From Cunninghamia lanceolata (Eukaryota; Streptophyta; Pinopsida; Cupressales; Cupressaceae), in contig BSBN01000849.1 in the NCBI GenBank assembly GCA_027924645.1, positions 10,248,001 to 10,312,000 of the forward strand: DNA of 64,000 bases, in the 5' to 3' direction. Below, piece after piece: positions 1 to 9,893 of the stretch. Under the pieces are notes generated by a model. It made no database searches and was not told where the DNA came from. It worked only from the letters and a program-made list of their open reading frames with translations. How positions within the stretch are numbered: the stretch's first letter is position 1; each line of letters starts with the position of its first letter. The translations under genes were made by a program, and so were the position numbers.

Positions 1-2165
1 GCCTATTTATCACAATCTTGGTAATCCAATATTGCATTTTTACATTACACTCATCAATGAATAAGTCAAATGAACTCTTGTGCAGAATTATAGGTAGTTT
101 TTGTATATTTATTTTGAGAGGTAGGAGTCTGCTTGCTTGACAGGGATATATCTTACATGAATGCGGTATTCATTGAGACAAGATAGCCAGGTACTTCATT
201 ATGATAGTTCTACAAATTCACATTAGAGTTGAGCTCACTCATTGGTTCATTTAGCATGTTTTAGTTCATTGAAACAGGATAGATCATTTTCATTCATTTA
301 ACCAAGATAATTAAGTTGCACTTGATTATGCTAGCTGTTCAGATATTCACATTTGGGATTGTGCTCGTTTAGCCTGTTTCTTCAATTTTAATAAGCTCAT
401 TTAGTACTCATTTAGTTGGTAATATAAATATTTACTTTAGAAATAAACCCATTTTTGTCCAGTCAGCCCATATATTCCATTTGCCATTTGAAATTAACAC
501 ATTTACTGCCTAATCAAATGGCCCTTTACATTTTTATCATGTTGGCTGTATGGAATCTGGATTCTCACTTTAGAAATAAAGGGCATATTTTTTTCTTTCA
601 CCCCATTCATACTGTTTTAGTTTTACCATGATTTGTTTGTATATGCAAGCCCACTTATGACCAAGTTGTTTCATTTGGCTCAAATGTTCCATTTGGTCCA
701 TATGCTTCATTTGTTTATGTTCTGATATTATACTAAGTTGCCGAATTGGATTCGGGCATAGGTACGGGAACGTGGAATTCTGCTAATAATCGTAACAAAC
801 AAATGGGATTAAATGAGAAATGTTTTAAATGTATAAGCTTTAAAGAACCAAAAAATGAAAAAGTAAAGAGTGTTAAATGTTTTGCTATAGTTTATCGTTA
901 TCTGAATATTTTGTACAGTTTACAGCAAGAAAAAGTAAGGATGTTAAATATTTTTCTATACTTTATCATTATCCAAATATTTTGTATAGCTTATTGCTTT
1001 TTTATAATAAAGTGTACAAGTTCTGTTCTATCAACAAATGTTGGCTGATGAAACCAAACCAGAAATTCTTAATCTTGGGTAGAAGTCTTCAAAACTTAAG
1101 TAAAGTAGTGTTAAGAACTGACGAAAAGAAAATTGTCCACAATCGCCACCATCATGGGGTTTACAATCTTTACAGTTTTGGCCTGTATTCAATTCAAATA
1201 TTGACTGTTTAGAAGGATTTTTGCCGTGAACAGAAATTCAAAGAATTAAGGAGTAATGAATTTATGCATTCATCTATATTTACAAAAAACCAAAGAGAAT
1301 TTCTGAAACAAAATTCAACTCAACAGAAAGCCAAAAAAAATACACAAATTTAACAAAAAGTTTAATGCCATCTTTACAGAGGTGGATGAGAAACATGTTA
1401 AAAACAAAGATGACTATAAAAACAAAGGACTTGAACTGGCAAAATTGATATACAAATTGATATGTAAGTCTGTCCCTTCAATTCATTCTGTAGTCCTAAA
1501 ATTAGTACTGGGCAGTAGTAGTATTGCAGTGGGAAGTCAAGTATGGTCTAAAAAATCCACTAACAAAAATCCCAAAAATTCAAATTCTTTATATGAATAT
1601 CAAATTAATCAATTTCCAATCCCATCCCACAAATAAAATAAAAACCCTAAAATTTTAAATAAGATTCCAATTAATCATCATTGGACTTGTCTCTCCATAA
1701 TTGTAAATGCTATAGCCCCTCTCCGTGTGAGTGTGTCCTTAGATCCAATCAACTGGGTTAAAAATAATGTGACGACAGATATCATCGTACAATCTCCTAC
1801 ATCCTCCATAATGTTTCGTTGGAACTTCTGCCATGCTCGAGTAGGGTGAATCAGTTATGCCCATTGCCAACTCTTTAACTCTTGTTGTACAACGGATATT
1901 GTAGTGAACGGGGACCCGATAATGGAATCAAACATAATTCCAACTACGCTAGGCTGCTTTCAGTCTCTTATTTAATGAGAACGAGTCAACACAATGACAA
2001 TAAATTTGTGCTCAGTCCATCCTTGATTTTGGTGGTACTAGTATTTCTACTACTAATATAAAATATTATCAAATTTCAATGACGAATTTACACACAACAA
2101 AGTTTTCACACTTTCCCATCCAACTACGACTAATTTGATATCAATTTGTCAAAACTTGAATGCCC
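1..2165. other. AT-rich spacer without a recognisable gene
   Basis: I see no supported gene here. The short open frames (the longest about 110 codons, near 746-1212, overlapping in two frames) show no recognisable domain or codon pattern. The stretch is AT-rich and holds short simple repeats plus the tandem duplication listed separately at 857-1000. It is the left flank of the hAT relic. Confidence 0.6.
857..1000. repeat. Diverged tandem duplication, two units of about 72 bp
   Basis: Two consecutive AT-rich units, about 857-928 and 929-1000, share the order AAAAAGTAA, GTTAAAT, CTATA, TTTATC and ATATTTTGTA, with scattered substitutions. The period is 72 bp. It explains the overlapping short open frames here, which I do not call as genes. 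Confidence 0.7.
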
Positions 2166-3528
2166 TGATAGTTATTCATTGTTAAATATTAAACTAATAC
2201 AATAAGTAATCAGCTTCATATGGGTCATCATGAAGACTAACATCAGCATTGTCATTGACACTAGATAATGGAAGTAGATTAGAAGAACCACATGCAATGC
2301 CATTGACACTCGCAGTAAAAGTACGTTGGGTATCCGACTCCACAAAAAGTGAAGATTGTGTGGCAGCAGAAAATCCAAGTCAGTTCTCTTTGGATCTAGA
2401 TCCCACAATTTCCTTGTACTTGTTCTATCTATGAGTAAGGAGGTGCAAAATTGGAATGCATATAAACTGGCTCCTTTGCTCTACTTGCTGCTAATTAGTT
2501 GTGTTTCATTGAGTGATTGAGGGATTATGTACTCCAATTCTTGCTCAGGTGAAGAGGAATGAGGCAAAGTGAGATGATTACAGTTATAAAATTGTAAATC
2601 AAACTTCAAATTTGAAAATGATACATTTGTTATTTTAAAAATGAAAAAAATTCAAATTTAGAGAGAGCAATAAAAAATAAGAAACTTACTTGTGATAAAT
2701 TTTGATCACAAGAGTTTGGAGGTGTGGTGACGTATGGCCATTGAGATACCACCAAATATGAGCATCCTTCCTATACTTGTCAGGGAGAGCGGAAACACTT
2801 TGACCATTGGGGGCTACAAAATTAACAAACTCATTCATAACTAAATCCTCCATTTTAGGATTGGGAAGAGTTTAGTAAGTGCTTTTCTATACCCTTTGTT
2901 GACTTTTGCATCTCTGTATGGTGGCATGCTTAATGACATAGCAAGAATCTCATAGCTGTAAAATTTGGGAGTCAATGCAAAGGCAATAAGATATAGTGGG
3001 GCGGTCATTTTGTCCCATTGTCATCACAAATTGAATGCACCTCATTGAAGAAAGTTTCTTTAGGATCTTGTTCTTTTTTATTCATGATGGACTTCATTTT
3101 TTCAATTATAAAGTCAATGCCATTTTATACCTCTCCCAAACATGGCTTATTCATGTTAGTAAAGCAAATCATACTCATGATGGGCTTGGTGAAACTAAGA
3201 AGATATTCCATGTGATCCCACCTTGTGTCATCTAGGATGATTTGCTTTACATTTGCTGCCCTCTCACTATTGGAATGCCTCCATAGGGACCAACTTTGGT
3301 TGCTGGCCATGCTATAAAGTGGCTCCCACACTTTCACAAGTCATCTCAAGACCGTGTTACCTATTCAAAAATTAAAAATTAAAAACAAAGAAGAAAACAT
3401 ACTTAAATTTAAAAAAATAAATTAATCATTATTAAAGTGAAATGTAAAATTTAAAAATTGTAATGTTTCAGTTACCTTCAATAGCTCCAATTGCAAGAAT
3501 GATCTAAAAATGGCTTGCAACATGTGGT
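2166..3528 (-). pseudogene. hAT-type (DUF659) transposase relic, C-terminal part
   Basis: Read on the minus strand, this segment carries the middle and C-terminal part of a plant hAT-like transposase of the DUF659 family. Recognisable pieces are RHSNSERA, LLSFTKPIM and KPCLGEV near 3125-3340, and a dimerisation-region-like HIWWYLNGHTSPPLQTL near 2700-2760. Several in-frame stops are present, including a TGA just before the KVWEPLYSMA stretch, and parts after KPCLGEV are hard to follow. An AT-rich insert near 3360-3475 begins with GTAACT after ELLK and ends at an AG, so it may be an intron. The N-terminal part lies at 10994-11620. Element A sits between the two with a GATTT duplication, and the frame reads straight through once A and one duplication copy are ignored. 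Family assignment is from memory of conserved motifs. Confidence 0.7.
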
Positions 3529-3533
3529 GATTT

Positions 3534-4629
3534 TGTTGATAACTGAGAGGGGGGGGGGGTGAATCAGTTATCCTAATTATTTCCCTTATTGAACTTTCCT
3601 CTTAATTGAGGCAGCATAAAATCAAACACAAAACATTAACCATGAAATAAGAAACACATGACACAGTATTTTTGACGTGGAAACCCTGTTAAGGGAGAAA
3701 ACCACGGGGTGATTAACCCAAGAATTATTCTCTGTTAGAAGAATAGGAAATTACAAAAATGGCACTTGCCAATTAGGGCTCACTGCCCGAGCACACTGCT
3801 CACAAGAGGCTCACTGCCTACAAGAAGACACACTGTCTTACAAAGTGATAAGAATCACAGTCTTGAACTGATTGGAAGCATCTGCATATGCTGGAGTTCA
3901 GTTCCGGTTAAGTTCAGTATACTGATCTGCTGCACTTCATCTTTCCTCTGTTCTTTAGTCTGCTATCCTTTCACATACCGGATCTTTCTTGCTACTTCTG
4001 CTCTACTCTGGACTTGTTCGCATATCCTCACACACACTTCACACACTTTACAACTAAATCCATCCTCTATATATATCCGCACAAGTAATTTCATCATCTT
4101 TCTAGTCGGCATCCGGAACAGTCTAGTTTCTTACAAACTTAGTTCTGTCGGCTGAATCCTTGCTCACCAAGCAATGCGGATCAAGCATATACTTGTAGAT
4201 ATCATCAATTATGTCGGCCAAACATGATTCATGCCTCCGCAACCTTTATCATCATCTGTAACACATCCGGAAAGTAGTTTGATACTTTGTCAGTCAGTTC
4301 TTCCTCTGTTTTTACTGTCTCTCAGGAATCCGGTACTCAACTATTCATATCTTTTTCTTTGTCCATCTCCGGAGGCTAAATCCTTGGAATATACTACTCA
4401 AGATAGTCCTCTTGACTTCCCCAGATCCGCACTGTGCCAAGACACTTCCTCTGAGAGATCCGGACCAATCTGTCGGACCTTGCCACATGCTCTGTTCTTG
4501 TTCACCGGACCACAACAATCTTCAATCTGACTTCCGGTAGAGATATATCATGACTTGCGGATATGTGGAATGACCTTTGTTGCCATCAATGACAACAACC
4601 ATGAATCCATATAGTGTCTCTTGCCAACA
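3534..4629 (-). repeat. Element A 3' LTR
   Basis: The LTR begins TGTTGATAACTGAG and ends GCCAACA on the plus strand. It contains two hairpins. The first pairs 3538-3546 with 3564-3572 around a G-run loop. The second pairs CGTGG (3676-3680) with CCACG (3702-3706), with an inner CCCT/AGGG stem. Open frames of 129 and 99 codons inside it occur identically in the other LTR and are not genes. Confidence 0.95.
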
Positions 4630-4650
4630 ATCTCCCCCTTTGGCATTGAT
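4630..4650 (-). other. Element A polypurine tract
   Basis: On the minus strand the bases just before the 3' LTR read GCCAAAGGGGGAGAT, a classic plus-strand primer. Element B has the same tract at about 26200-26212, and element C has the variant GCCAAAGGGAGAGTT at 36298-36312. Confidence 0.85.
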
Positions 4651-4861
4651 GGCAACACTTAGTGAAAAATGACTAAGTGTTTACACTATGCTCCCCCTCT
4701 GCTGATGCTCTGTCTTTATATACAATTTCCGGAACTCCCCCTGAGTTGGATTCCTCATTTTTCACTGCTCCTCACTCCCCCTTTGACATCAATGGCAAAG
4801 GGTAGGGTCCGCACACCAAAATTTTCAAAAATTTTCTATATATAGCCGCATATTTACATAC

Positions 4862-7800
4862 TCACATATACTGCAGAATGTCTGCAAAGGATGTCTGCAG
4901 TTGAACCATTTCAGTAGCCCAACTTAGCTTCATTCTGTCCAAGATTGAAATGTGACCACTCAACAAAAATGCAAAAGCTTCTGCCCGCCTGAGATCTGTC
5001 GGATCTTTTGTATGGGCGGTGGTCTGGGCATCACTGATGGCCTCATGCATAGTTTCCAACTTAGGGACTATAATCCTTCTAAGTTCTCCCATCCGGTTGG
5101 TAATGTTCTTCCTCTCCTTCTCAAGATTCTTTATTTCATTCAAGACTGCAATAGTCTGACATTCTTGATTTATTATAGAGGAAGAGAGAGGATCAAAACT
5201 TTGAGATAAGCTTTGAAGCTTGTCCTGTTCCTCTTTTATTTTCTTGTCAATTGCAGCTGTTGCCTTTGACCAAGATATACAAAATTTGTAGATGTCACCG
5301 CCATCCTTAAGAGCATTTTCTAAGCTCTTTATTCCAATGCTTACAATCTTCCTATCCTTAGAGATTAATTCTAATATTTCAGAAAATCTCTTATCCAAAA
5401 ATTCCTTCCGGACCTTGTCTTCAGCTGATTTTTCTAGAGAATTAAAATGTGTATCAATACTGCTGACTAAGGTTTTTAGATTACCGGAAGTGGAGGCTGT
5501 CGGATCTATTTGGATTGATGGCATGATCTTTACAAGTACTCCGGAAGCAGCCTCTATCAACTCACAGTCTTCCATATGAGACTTCAGGAGCTTTTCATTT
5601 GCCTTGGCATTTGCAAATGAAGCTATCTTCATTGTTTGTACCGGAGAGAGAGAGTCAAAATCAAATGGACCTTTTAGAAGCTCCGGTTCATCAATCTCTA
5701 GAGTTTCTTTGCTCAAAAATTGTTGAACAGTTTGTGCAGTGTCTCTTGCCGGAGACAGATGTTTCTTTTCTTCTGCAGTCTTAGAACTGTCAACCTCTTT
5801 GTCTGTCACCACTGCTTCCTTCTCCTGCAATTGCTCTTCTTCTTTGGATCCGGAGACTGTAGGGGAAACCGGAGGAGAGATGCTTGCTTGCTCATGGGCC
5901 ACTTCTTCTGGAGCAGAGGGTCCCAAGTCCTCACTTGTCTGTTCATGGCTCACTTCTTCCGGAACAGAAGATTCCACATCAGCAGCTGTTTCTGCACCTA
6001 AGTCCTCTACAACAGGAAGATTGAACCTTTTGAAGGCCTTCCGGAGGATCTCTTCTGTCTCTTGTGCCACTTTGTCAGTCTCACCAAGCATGAGCTGATT
6101 CATCCTGGCTTTACTTCTGAACTCATCTCTGCAGTCCTTGAAGATCATGTTCATTGTCTTGGGATCAATTTGAGGATATAGCTGAATAGCTATCTGCTCC
6201 CGGATCTCAAGATCTTTGGCATGAGCATTATTCTTTCTTACTTCCATTTCCTTCTCTAGGCTTTTAGGAATGAGAGATATGATCTCAATGAAAGCCTTAT
6301 TGTATGTGTTCAGATATTTAACTGTGGCTTCCTGCAGAGTCTTTTGGTCTGCCTCACTGAAGTCATCATAGGATTCAGTCATTGGTTGAAGGTTTCCATC
6401 CACCGTGACCGACTTGATTATGCTCTCTAGTGACAGAGTGGGCTTTTCAACAGTTACCTCTGCCATTTCCTCCTTGTCTTGGCCTGTGGAGGGCTTACCG
6501 GATCCTTTCTTTTTCTGTTTCTTTACTTCTCTTACTCCTTCATCTGATTCTGTCTCCTCTTCATCCTTTTGGCTTTCATAAGCCCTTGATGCTTTTGTCT
6601 TGGATCTTTTACCGGATGCCTGGACTTCCGGTTTTGAGCTTTTGGTTGTGGAAGGTGCAGATCTCTTTGATGATCTGGTCCGGGTGGGGGTTTCAACCGG
6701 AGCACTTTCTTTGCTTTTCTCTTCTTCCTCAGCCTTTCTCCTCTTTTCCCGGCTGGCATCAAGTGCCTCTTTTGAGATGCCTAGGCCTTGAGCAATGTGC
6801 TCTACTTCTTTTCTCACTTTTCTTTTAATCTCAGGTTCCCTGAGTTCTACATGTAATTTCACGCTCAGCTCCTCAAAGGTTCCAAACCTTTCTGCCTTAG
6901 GATCTTTGGGCTGACTCAGCATGTGTTGAACATGCAGCTCTACTATCTGTTCATCAACTTCATACCCCATGGGCATGATCCAGACAGTCCTTGGCTCCAC
7001 TGCCTCCATTAGGCACTGATCAGTGTCAACCATAAAACATACTGAGTCCTTGTATTTCTCAATGAGAGACTGGGGAATTCTCTCTCTTGCTTGCATCATG
7101 CTCTGAAAGTTTTTGAAGTATCCCCATAGAGCTGTATTTCTCGCTTTTGCATCCCCAAGTCCATGCAAATAGTCTCTTATCTGGACTGCAACAGGTTTGT
7201 CATTCTGCCATACCCATCCACTTGTTCCGGGTAGCTCATTCATGAAGTAAAAGAAGAGACATACAATGAGAGTACCATACTTAAAGGAGTTCTTCTTGTC
7301 TTTCTTGATTTTCTGTACATTTTCCATCAATTGGCTTAGTAGTAGTTCACAAAGATCATAATCTGCATTCTTTCTTAGCATTTCATATGCTGTGTATATT
7401 GCAGTTCCGGATACAGAATTCTCCCTGCTGGAGTGATAGATCTTGTATCCTATTATCATTGATGCATATTTGATATCCGGATCCGAAATATCTTCAATGG
7501 TCATTGCCCTCTTATCATATTTTGATCCGGTGGCCTCAGTTACAACGTTGTTCTTGACAGATTTGAGGATAGGTACCCCCCCGGAAGAGTATAGACCAGT
7601 TACTGCTCTAATTGCTTCTTTTGTGATCTTACAGGGTCTATCTAGCCAAAGGAAGTTGTCATGCATCCTGCTCAGTACATACCGGACCCATTCATCTTCT
7701 TCAAAGCTAGGGAAATGAATGAATTGCTCAAATTGTTTCTTCTGGATACCCTTATACTCTGGTTTGAGCTCAAAAGCATTGTCTATCAGTTGCTTGTGAT

Positions 7801-7996
7801 AGAGGTCTCTTAATTTGAATTCCCCAAATTCCTCAATGTTTGCGTGTATGTAAACCCTAATATCTTCAGTATGTAAGACTCCGTGGGGAACACTAGAGAA
7901 GGCTCCTAGTGGATCTACCTCCAATGATTTGTAGGGATGTTTCTTGAATGAGGGGCGAGGTCTATCAGAGATCTTAACTATGTTTGGAGTAGCCAT
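4862..7996 (-). CDS. Element A ORF2: 1,044-residue protein of unknown function
   Basis: I do not recognise this protein. The frame is intact and starts at MATPN, the start also seen in the relative in element B (22755). Residues 1-370 look globular, with conserved stretches such as KKHPYKSLEVDPLGAFSS, EDEWVRYVL and SSRENS. A short hydrophobic run, LIVCLFFYFMNELPG, lies near residue 250. Residues about 400-510 are highly charged and low in complexity, with lysine-rich clusters that could act as nuclear signals. Residues about 515-660 and 800-1044 are predicted largely helical, with coiled-coil stretches, separated by an acidic, Pro/Ser/Glu-rich linker. I see no zinc finger, polymerase, integrase or protease motif. 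It occupies the place of pol, or of the extra env-like ORF of SIRE-type copia elements, but only one weak hydrophobic segment is visible, so an envelope role is not supported. Comparison with B shows protein-level constraint. Function is unknown. Confidence 0.85.
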   Translation of the reverse strand: MATPNIVKISDRPRPSFKKHPYKSLEVDPLGAFSSVPHGVLHTEDIRVYIHANIEEFGEFKLRDLYHKQLIDNAFELKPEYKGIQKKQFEQFIHFPSFEEDEWVRYVLSRMHDNFLWLDRPCKITKEAIRAVTGLYSSGGVPILKSVKNNVVTEATGSKYDKRAMTIEDISDPDIKYASMIIGYKIYHSSRENSVSGTAIYTAYEMLRKNADYDLCELLLSQLMENVQKIKKDKKNSFKYGTLIVCLFFYFMNELPGTSGWVWQNDKPVAVQIRDYLHGLGDAKARNTALWGYFKNFQSMMQARERIPQSLIEKYKDSVCFMVDTDQCLMEAVEPRTVWIMPMGYEVDEQIVELHVQHMLSQPKDPKAERFGTFEELSVKLHVELREPEIKRKVRKEVEHIAQGLGISKEALDASREKRRKAEEEEKSKESAPVETPTRTRSSKRSAPSTTKSSKPEVQASGKRSKTKASRAYESQKDEEETESDEGVREVKKQKKKGSGKPSTGQDKEEMAEVTVEKPTLSLESIIKSVTVDGNLQPMTESYDDFSEADQKTLQEATVKYLNTYNKAFIEIISLIPKSLEKEMEVRKNNAHAKDLEIREQIAIQLYPQIDPKTMNMIFKDCRDEFRSKARMNQLMLGETDKVAQETEEILRKAFKRFNLPVVEDLGAETAADVESSVPEEVSHEQTSEDLGPSAPEEVAHEQASISPPVSPTVSGSKEEEQLQEKEAVVTDKEVDSSKTAEEKKHLSPARDTAQTVQQFLSKETLEIDEPELLKGPFDFDSLSPVQTMKIASFANAKANEKLLKSHMEDCELIEAASGVLVKIMPSIQIDPTASTSGNLKTLVSSIDTHFNSLEKSAEDKVRKEFLDKRFSEILELISKDRKIVSIGIKSLENALKDGGDIYKFCISWSKATAAIDKKIKEEQDKLQSLSQSFDPLSSSIINQECQTIAVLNEIKNLEKERKNITNRMGELRRIIVPKLETMHEAISDAQTTAHTKDPTDLRRAEAFAFLLSGHISILDRMKLSWATEMVQLQTSFADILQYM

Positions 7997-8649
7997 TCTT
8001 CAAAGATTTGTAGTGAGGCAATGAAAACGAAGAATACCTTATGCGCCTTCGGTTTGCACGGAGTGGTTGGATTGATTTCTTTATGCAATAGCTTCGGCAG
8101 GAGATCCTTGGTGTGCTTGATGAACCTTGTTGCAGAGCTCCACTATTCGCTTCTTCTCAAGTGTAGAATGAGCAGATAACTTTTGAGAAATCCCTTATAT
8201 TGCTCCGCAAACCCTAATATCTGTCTGCAATAAATGCTTCACCTGCATTATTCCGGTTTACCATGTCTGGACAGCTTGGAGTATCCCGGATTAGTCCTGA
8301 TCACTGAATATCATCCGAATCTTTAAATCATGAATAAATCTAGGTAACATATTACAAGAACATCCCAAACACTCTGTCCAATCCGCAAGACAAGATCGTG
8401 CACTTCCGGATCTCTCCGGACCTTTTTGTAATCCTTTATCATACCGGAGCACTTTCTTTGAACAGGTCTAACTTAATCGAACACAGCTTCTTCATAACTC
8501 CATGCGGACCTCTGAAAACTTGACTGAAGCATCTCAGGACTTATATCTACAAACCCTTTAATCCGCATCTTGTGCCACATCCGGCACAACTTGTTTGGCT
8601 GGGGGAACAGAATCTTCTTTGAGTCTCCCCCTGAGCCTGAGCTCACTTT
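7997..8649 (-). other. Inter-ORF gap of element A
   Basis: This 653-bp non-coding gap separates ORF1 and ORF2. A gap of similar size (22116-22754) exists in element B, so it is an ancestral feature. ORF2 cannot be made by simple readthrough or frameshift from ORF1. It needs a spliced or subgenomic message, an internal promoter or internal initiation. I could not single out a splice acceptor or a TATA box with confidence. Confidence 0.6.
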
Positions 8650-9828
8650 TTAATTTCCGGAAGAAATATCAGCACCAGAATCTGGTGCGGATCCAACCTC
8701 TACATTCTCTGAGCTTTTCTTCACCCAAATCTTGCTCATCTGATTCCTAACTTCATCCGCATTCATCTTTTGTTTACCCTTGTCTTGATTCTGATTATAC
8801 ACCGGACCTCTTTTGTCCTGATTCTTGTTTCTGCAGACTTTAGCATTATGACCGGACCTATTGCAGATTTGGCAAATAACATTTCTTTGCATATTTAACT
8901 GATATCCCCTTGATCTGCATTGATTAGCCATATGACCTACTCTATTGCATGTAAAGCATCTACCTTTGAATGATTTGTTTACTTGCATAATTCTGCATTC
9001 ATGGGATTTGTGTCCATACCTTTTGCAGTTGAAGCACTGTCCGGAGAAGGATGAATTAATCTGATTCATTTTCATTCTGCACTGATTAGCTTTGTGACCA
9101 AAATGGTTGCAGCTGTGGCAGTATCCATTGAAGGATGGATATTTTTGAGCATTTGGCTGTCTTACCGGAGGTCTTCTAGGCCTGCTCCTTGGATTTTCTG
9201 ATCCAAGATTCCTCTGACCGGATCCGGAGCTTTCTCCTTTCTCATATCCCAAGCCATACTTGTCATCTGTCCTCTTTTGACTTCCAAGAAGAACTTCAAG
9301 TTGAGCAGAACTTATCTTGAATTTCTCTTTATATTCATTTGCTATTTGAAGATCTCTTTTGAGAGAGGTAATTTGATCCTCAAGTTTTTCTTCATTATCT
9401 TTGGCATCTTCAAGATCAGATTCAAGATGTCTGATAATCCTGTCCATCTGGTGGCATTCTTCTGATTTTTCCTTAAGAGATTGTCTTAGATTGTCTTCAG
9501 CCTTTCTTTTTTCTTCAATCTCTTGAGTGAACTTTATAGTTCCTGATTCCATTTCATGTCTTAACATAATGACTTCTTTTGATAACTTTTCACATAACTT
9601 GGTTTGCTCAGTCAATTCTTCATTTGTATTGCTTTCTTCACTTTGTCTTGCCAACTGTTGGAGCAGCTCCTTTCTCTTTTTCATAGAGAGACTTAATTTG
9701 TCTTTTAATTCCCTCATGAATTCATCAGCCTGTTTGAGTCTTTCTCTTAATTCACTGACTTCAGAATTTGACTGTTCAAGATCCTCAAGGGCAGTCTTGA
9801 GTTGCTCCTTTAAACCATATGCATCCAT
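8650..9828 (-). CDS. Element A ORF1: Gag-like coiled-coil protein with four zinc knuckles
   Basis: The 392-residue product starts 51 bases downstream of the primer site. Residues 1-190 are rich in Glu, Lys and Leu heptads and form a long coiled coil. A linker with LE-x-LL and GLGYEKGESSGSG follows. Four CCHC knuckles (C-x2-C-x4-H-x4-C) then lie near residues 236-250, 261-275, 289-303 and 316-330. The tail has an IWVKK motif and stops soon after. The coiled coil, the GLG(F/Y)E linker and the knuckles match the C-terminal Gag region of copia element C (40380-41000), where LE-x-LL and GLGFEEGQ occur at the same place. The N-terminal UBN2-type Gag domain of copia and everything from protease on are missing. 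It probably binds and packages element RNA. A DSG triplet in the last residues lacks a protease context. Confidence 0.85.
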   Translation of the reverse strand: MDAYGLKEQLKTALEDLEQSNSEVSELRERLKQADEFMRELKDKLSLSMKKRKELLQQLARQSEESNTNEELTEQTKLCEKLSKEVIMLRHEMESGTIKFTQEIEEKRKAEDNLRQSLKEKSEECHQMDRIIRHLESDLEDAKDNEEKLEDQITSLKRDLQIANEYKEKFKISSAQLEVLLGSQKRTDDKYGLGYEKGESSGSGQRNLGSENPRSRPRRPPVRQPNAQKYPSFNGYCHSCNHFGHKANQCRMKMNQINSSFSGQCFNCKRYGHKSHECRIMQVNKSFKGRCFTCNRVGHMANQCRSRGYQLNMQRNVICQICNRSGHNAKVCRNKNQDKRGPVYNQNQDKGKQKMNADEVRNQMSKIWVKKSSENVEVGSAPDSGADISSGN

Positions 9829-9879
9829 TTGAAATCCCAGATCTTCCTCAAGCTGTTAGGCTCTATTAGGAGGAACTTA

Positions 9880-9891
9880 GCTCTGATACCA
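9880..9891 (-). other. Element A primer binding site (tRNA-iMet)
   Basis: The minus strand reads TGGTATCAGAGC, the standard complement of the initiator-methionine tRNA 3' end in plant retrotransposons. Two bases separate it from the 5' LTR. The leader beyond it (AGCCTAAC then AGCTTG) matches the leader of element C. Confidence 0.9.
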
Positions 9892-9893
9892 AT

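Noticed and set aside
746..1212. Overlapping open frames near the left edge
   Set aside because: They run through an AT-rich tandem duplication in two frames and lack coding character.
3548..3559. G-runs next to the LTR ends as assembly errors
   Set aside because: Runs of 7-11 G occur at the same structural place in A, B, C and H, inside a hairpin loop. They are genuine motifs, though exact lengths may suffer sequencing slippage.
3766..4530. Open frames of 129 and 99 codons, repeated at 10125-10889
   Set aside because: They lie in the LTRs of element A, occur identically in both, run opposite to the element's transcription and show no domain. The duplication explains their identity.
4862..7996. 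ORF2 of element A as an envelope protein
   Set aside because: Position would fit an env-like ORF, but I see no signal peptide, only one short hydrophobic run, no cysteine pattern, and large charged and coiled-coil parts.
8650..8700. DSG triplet at the end of element A ORF1 as a protease active site
   Set aside because: It is the last dozen residues of the protein with no flanking protease motif, and the B relative reads ESG. A truncated protease fold cannot work.
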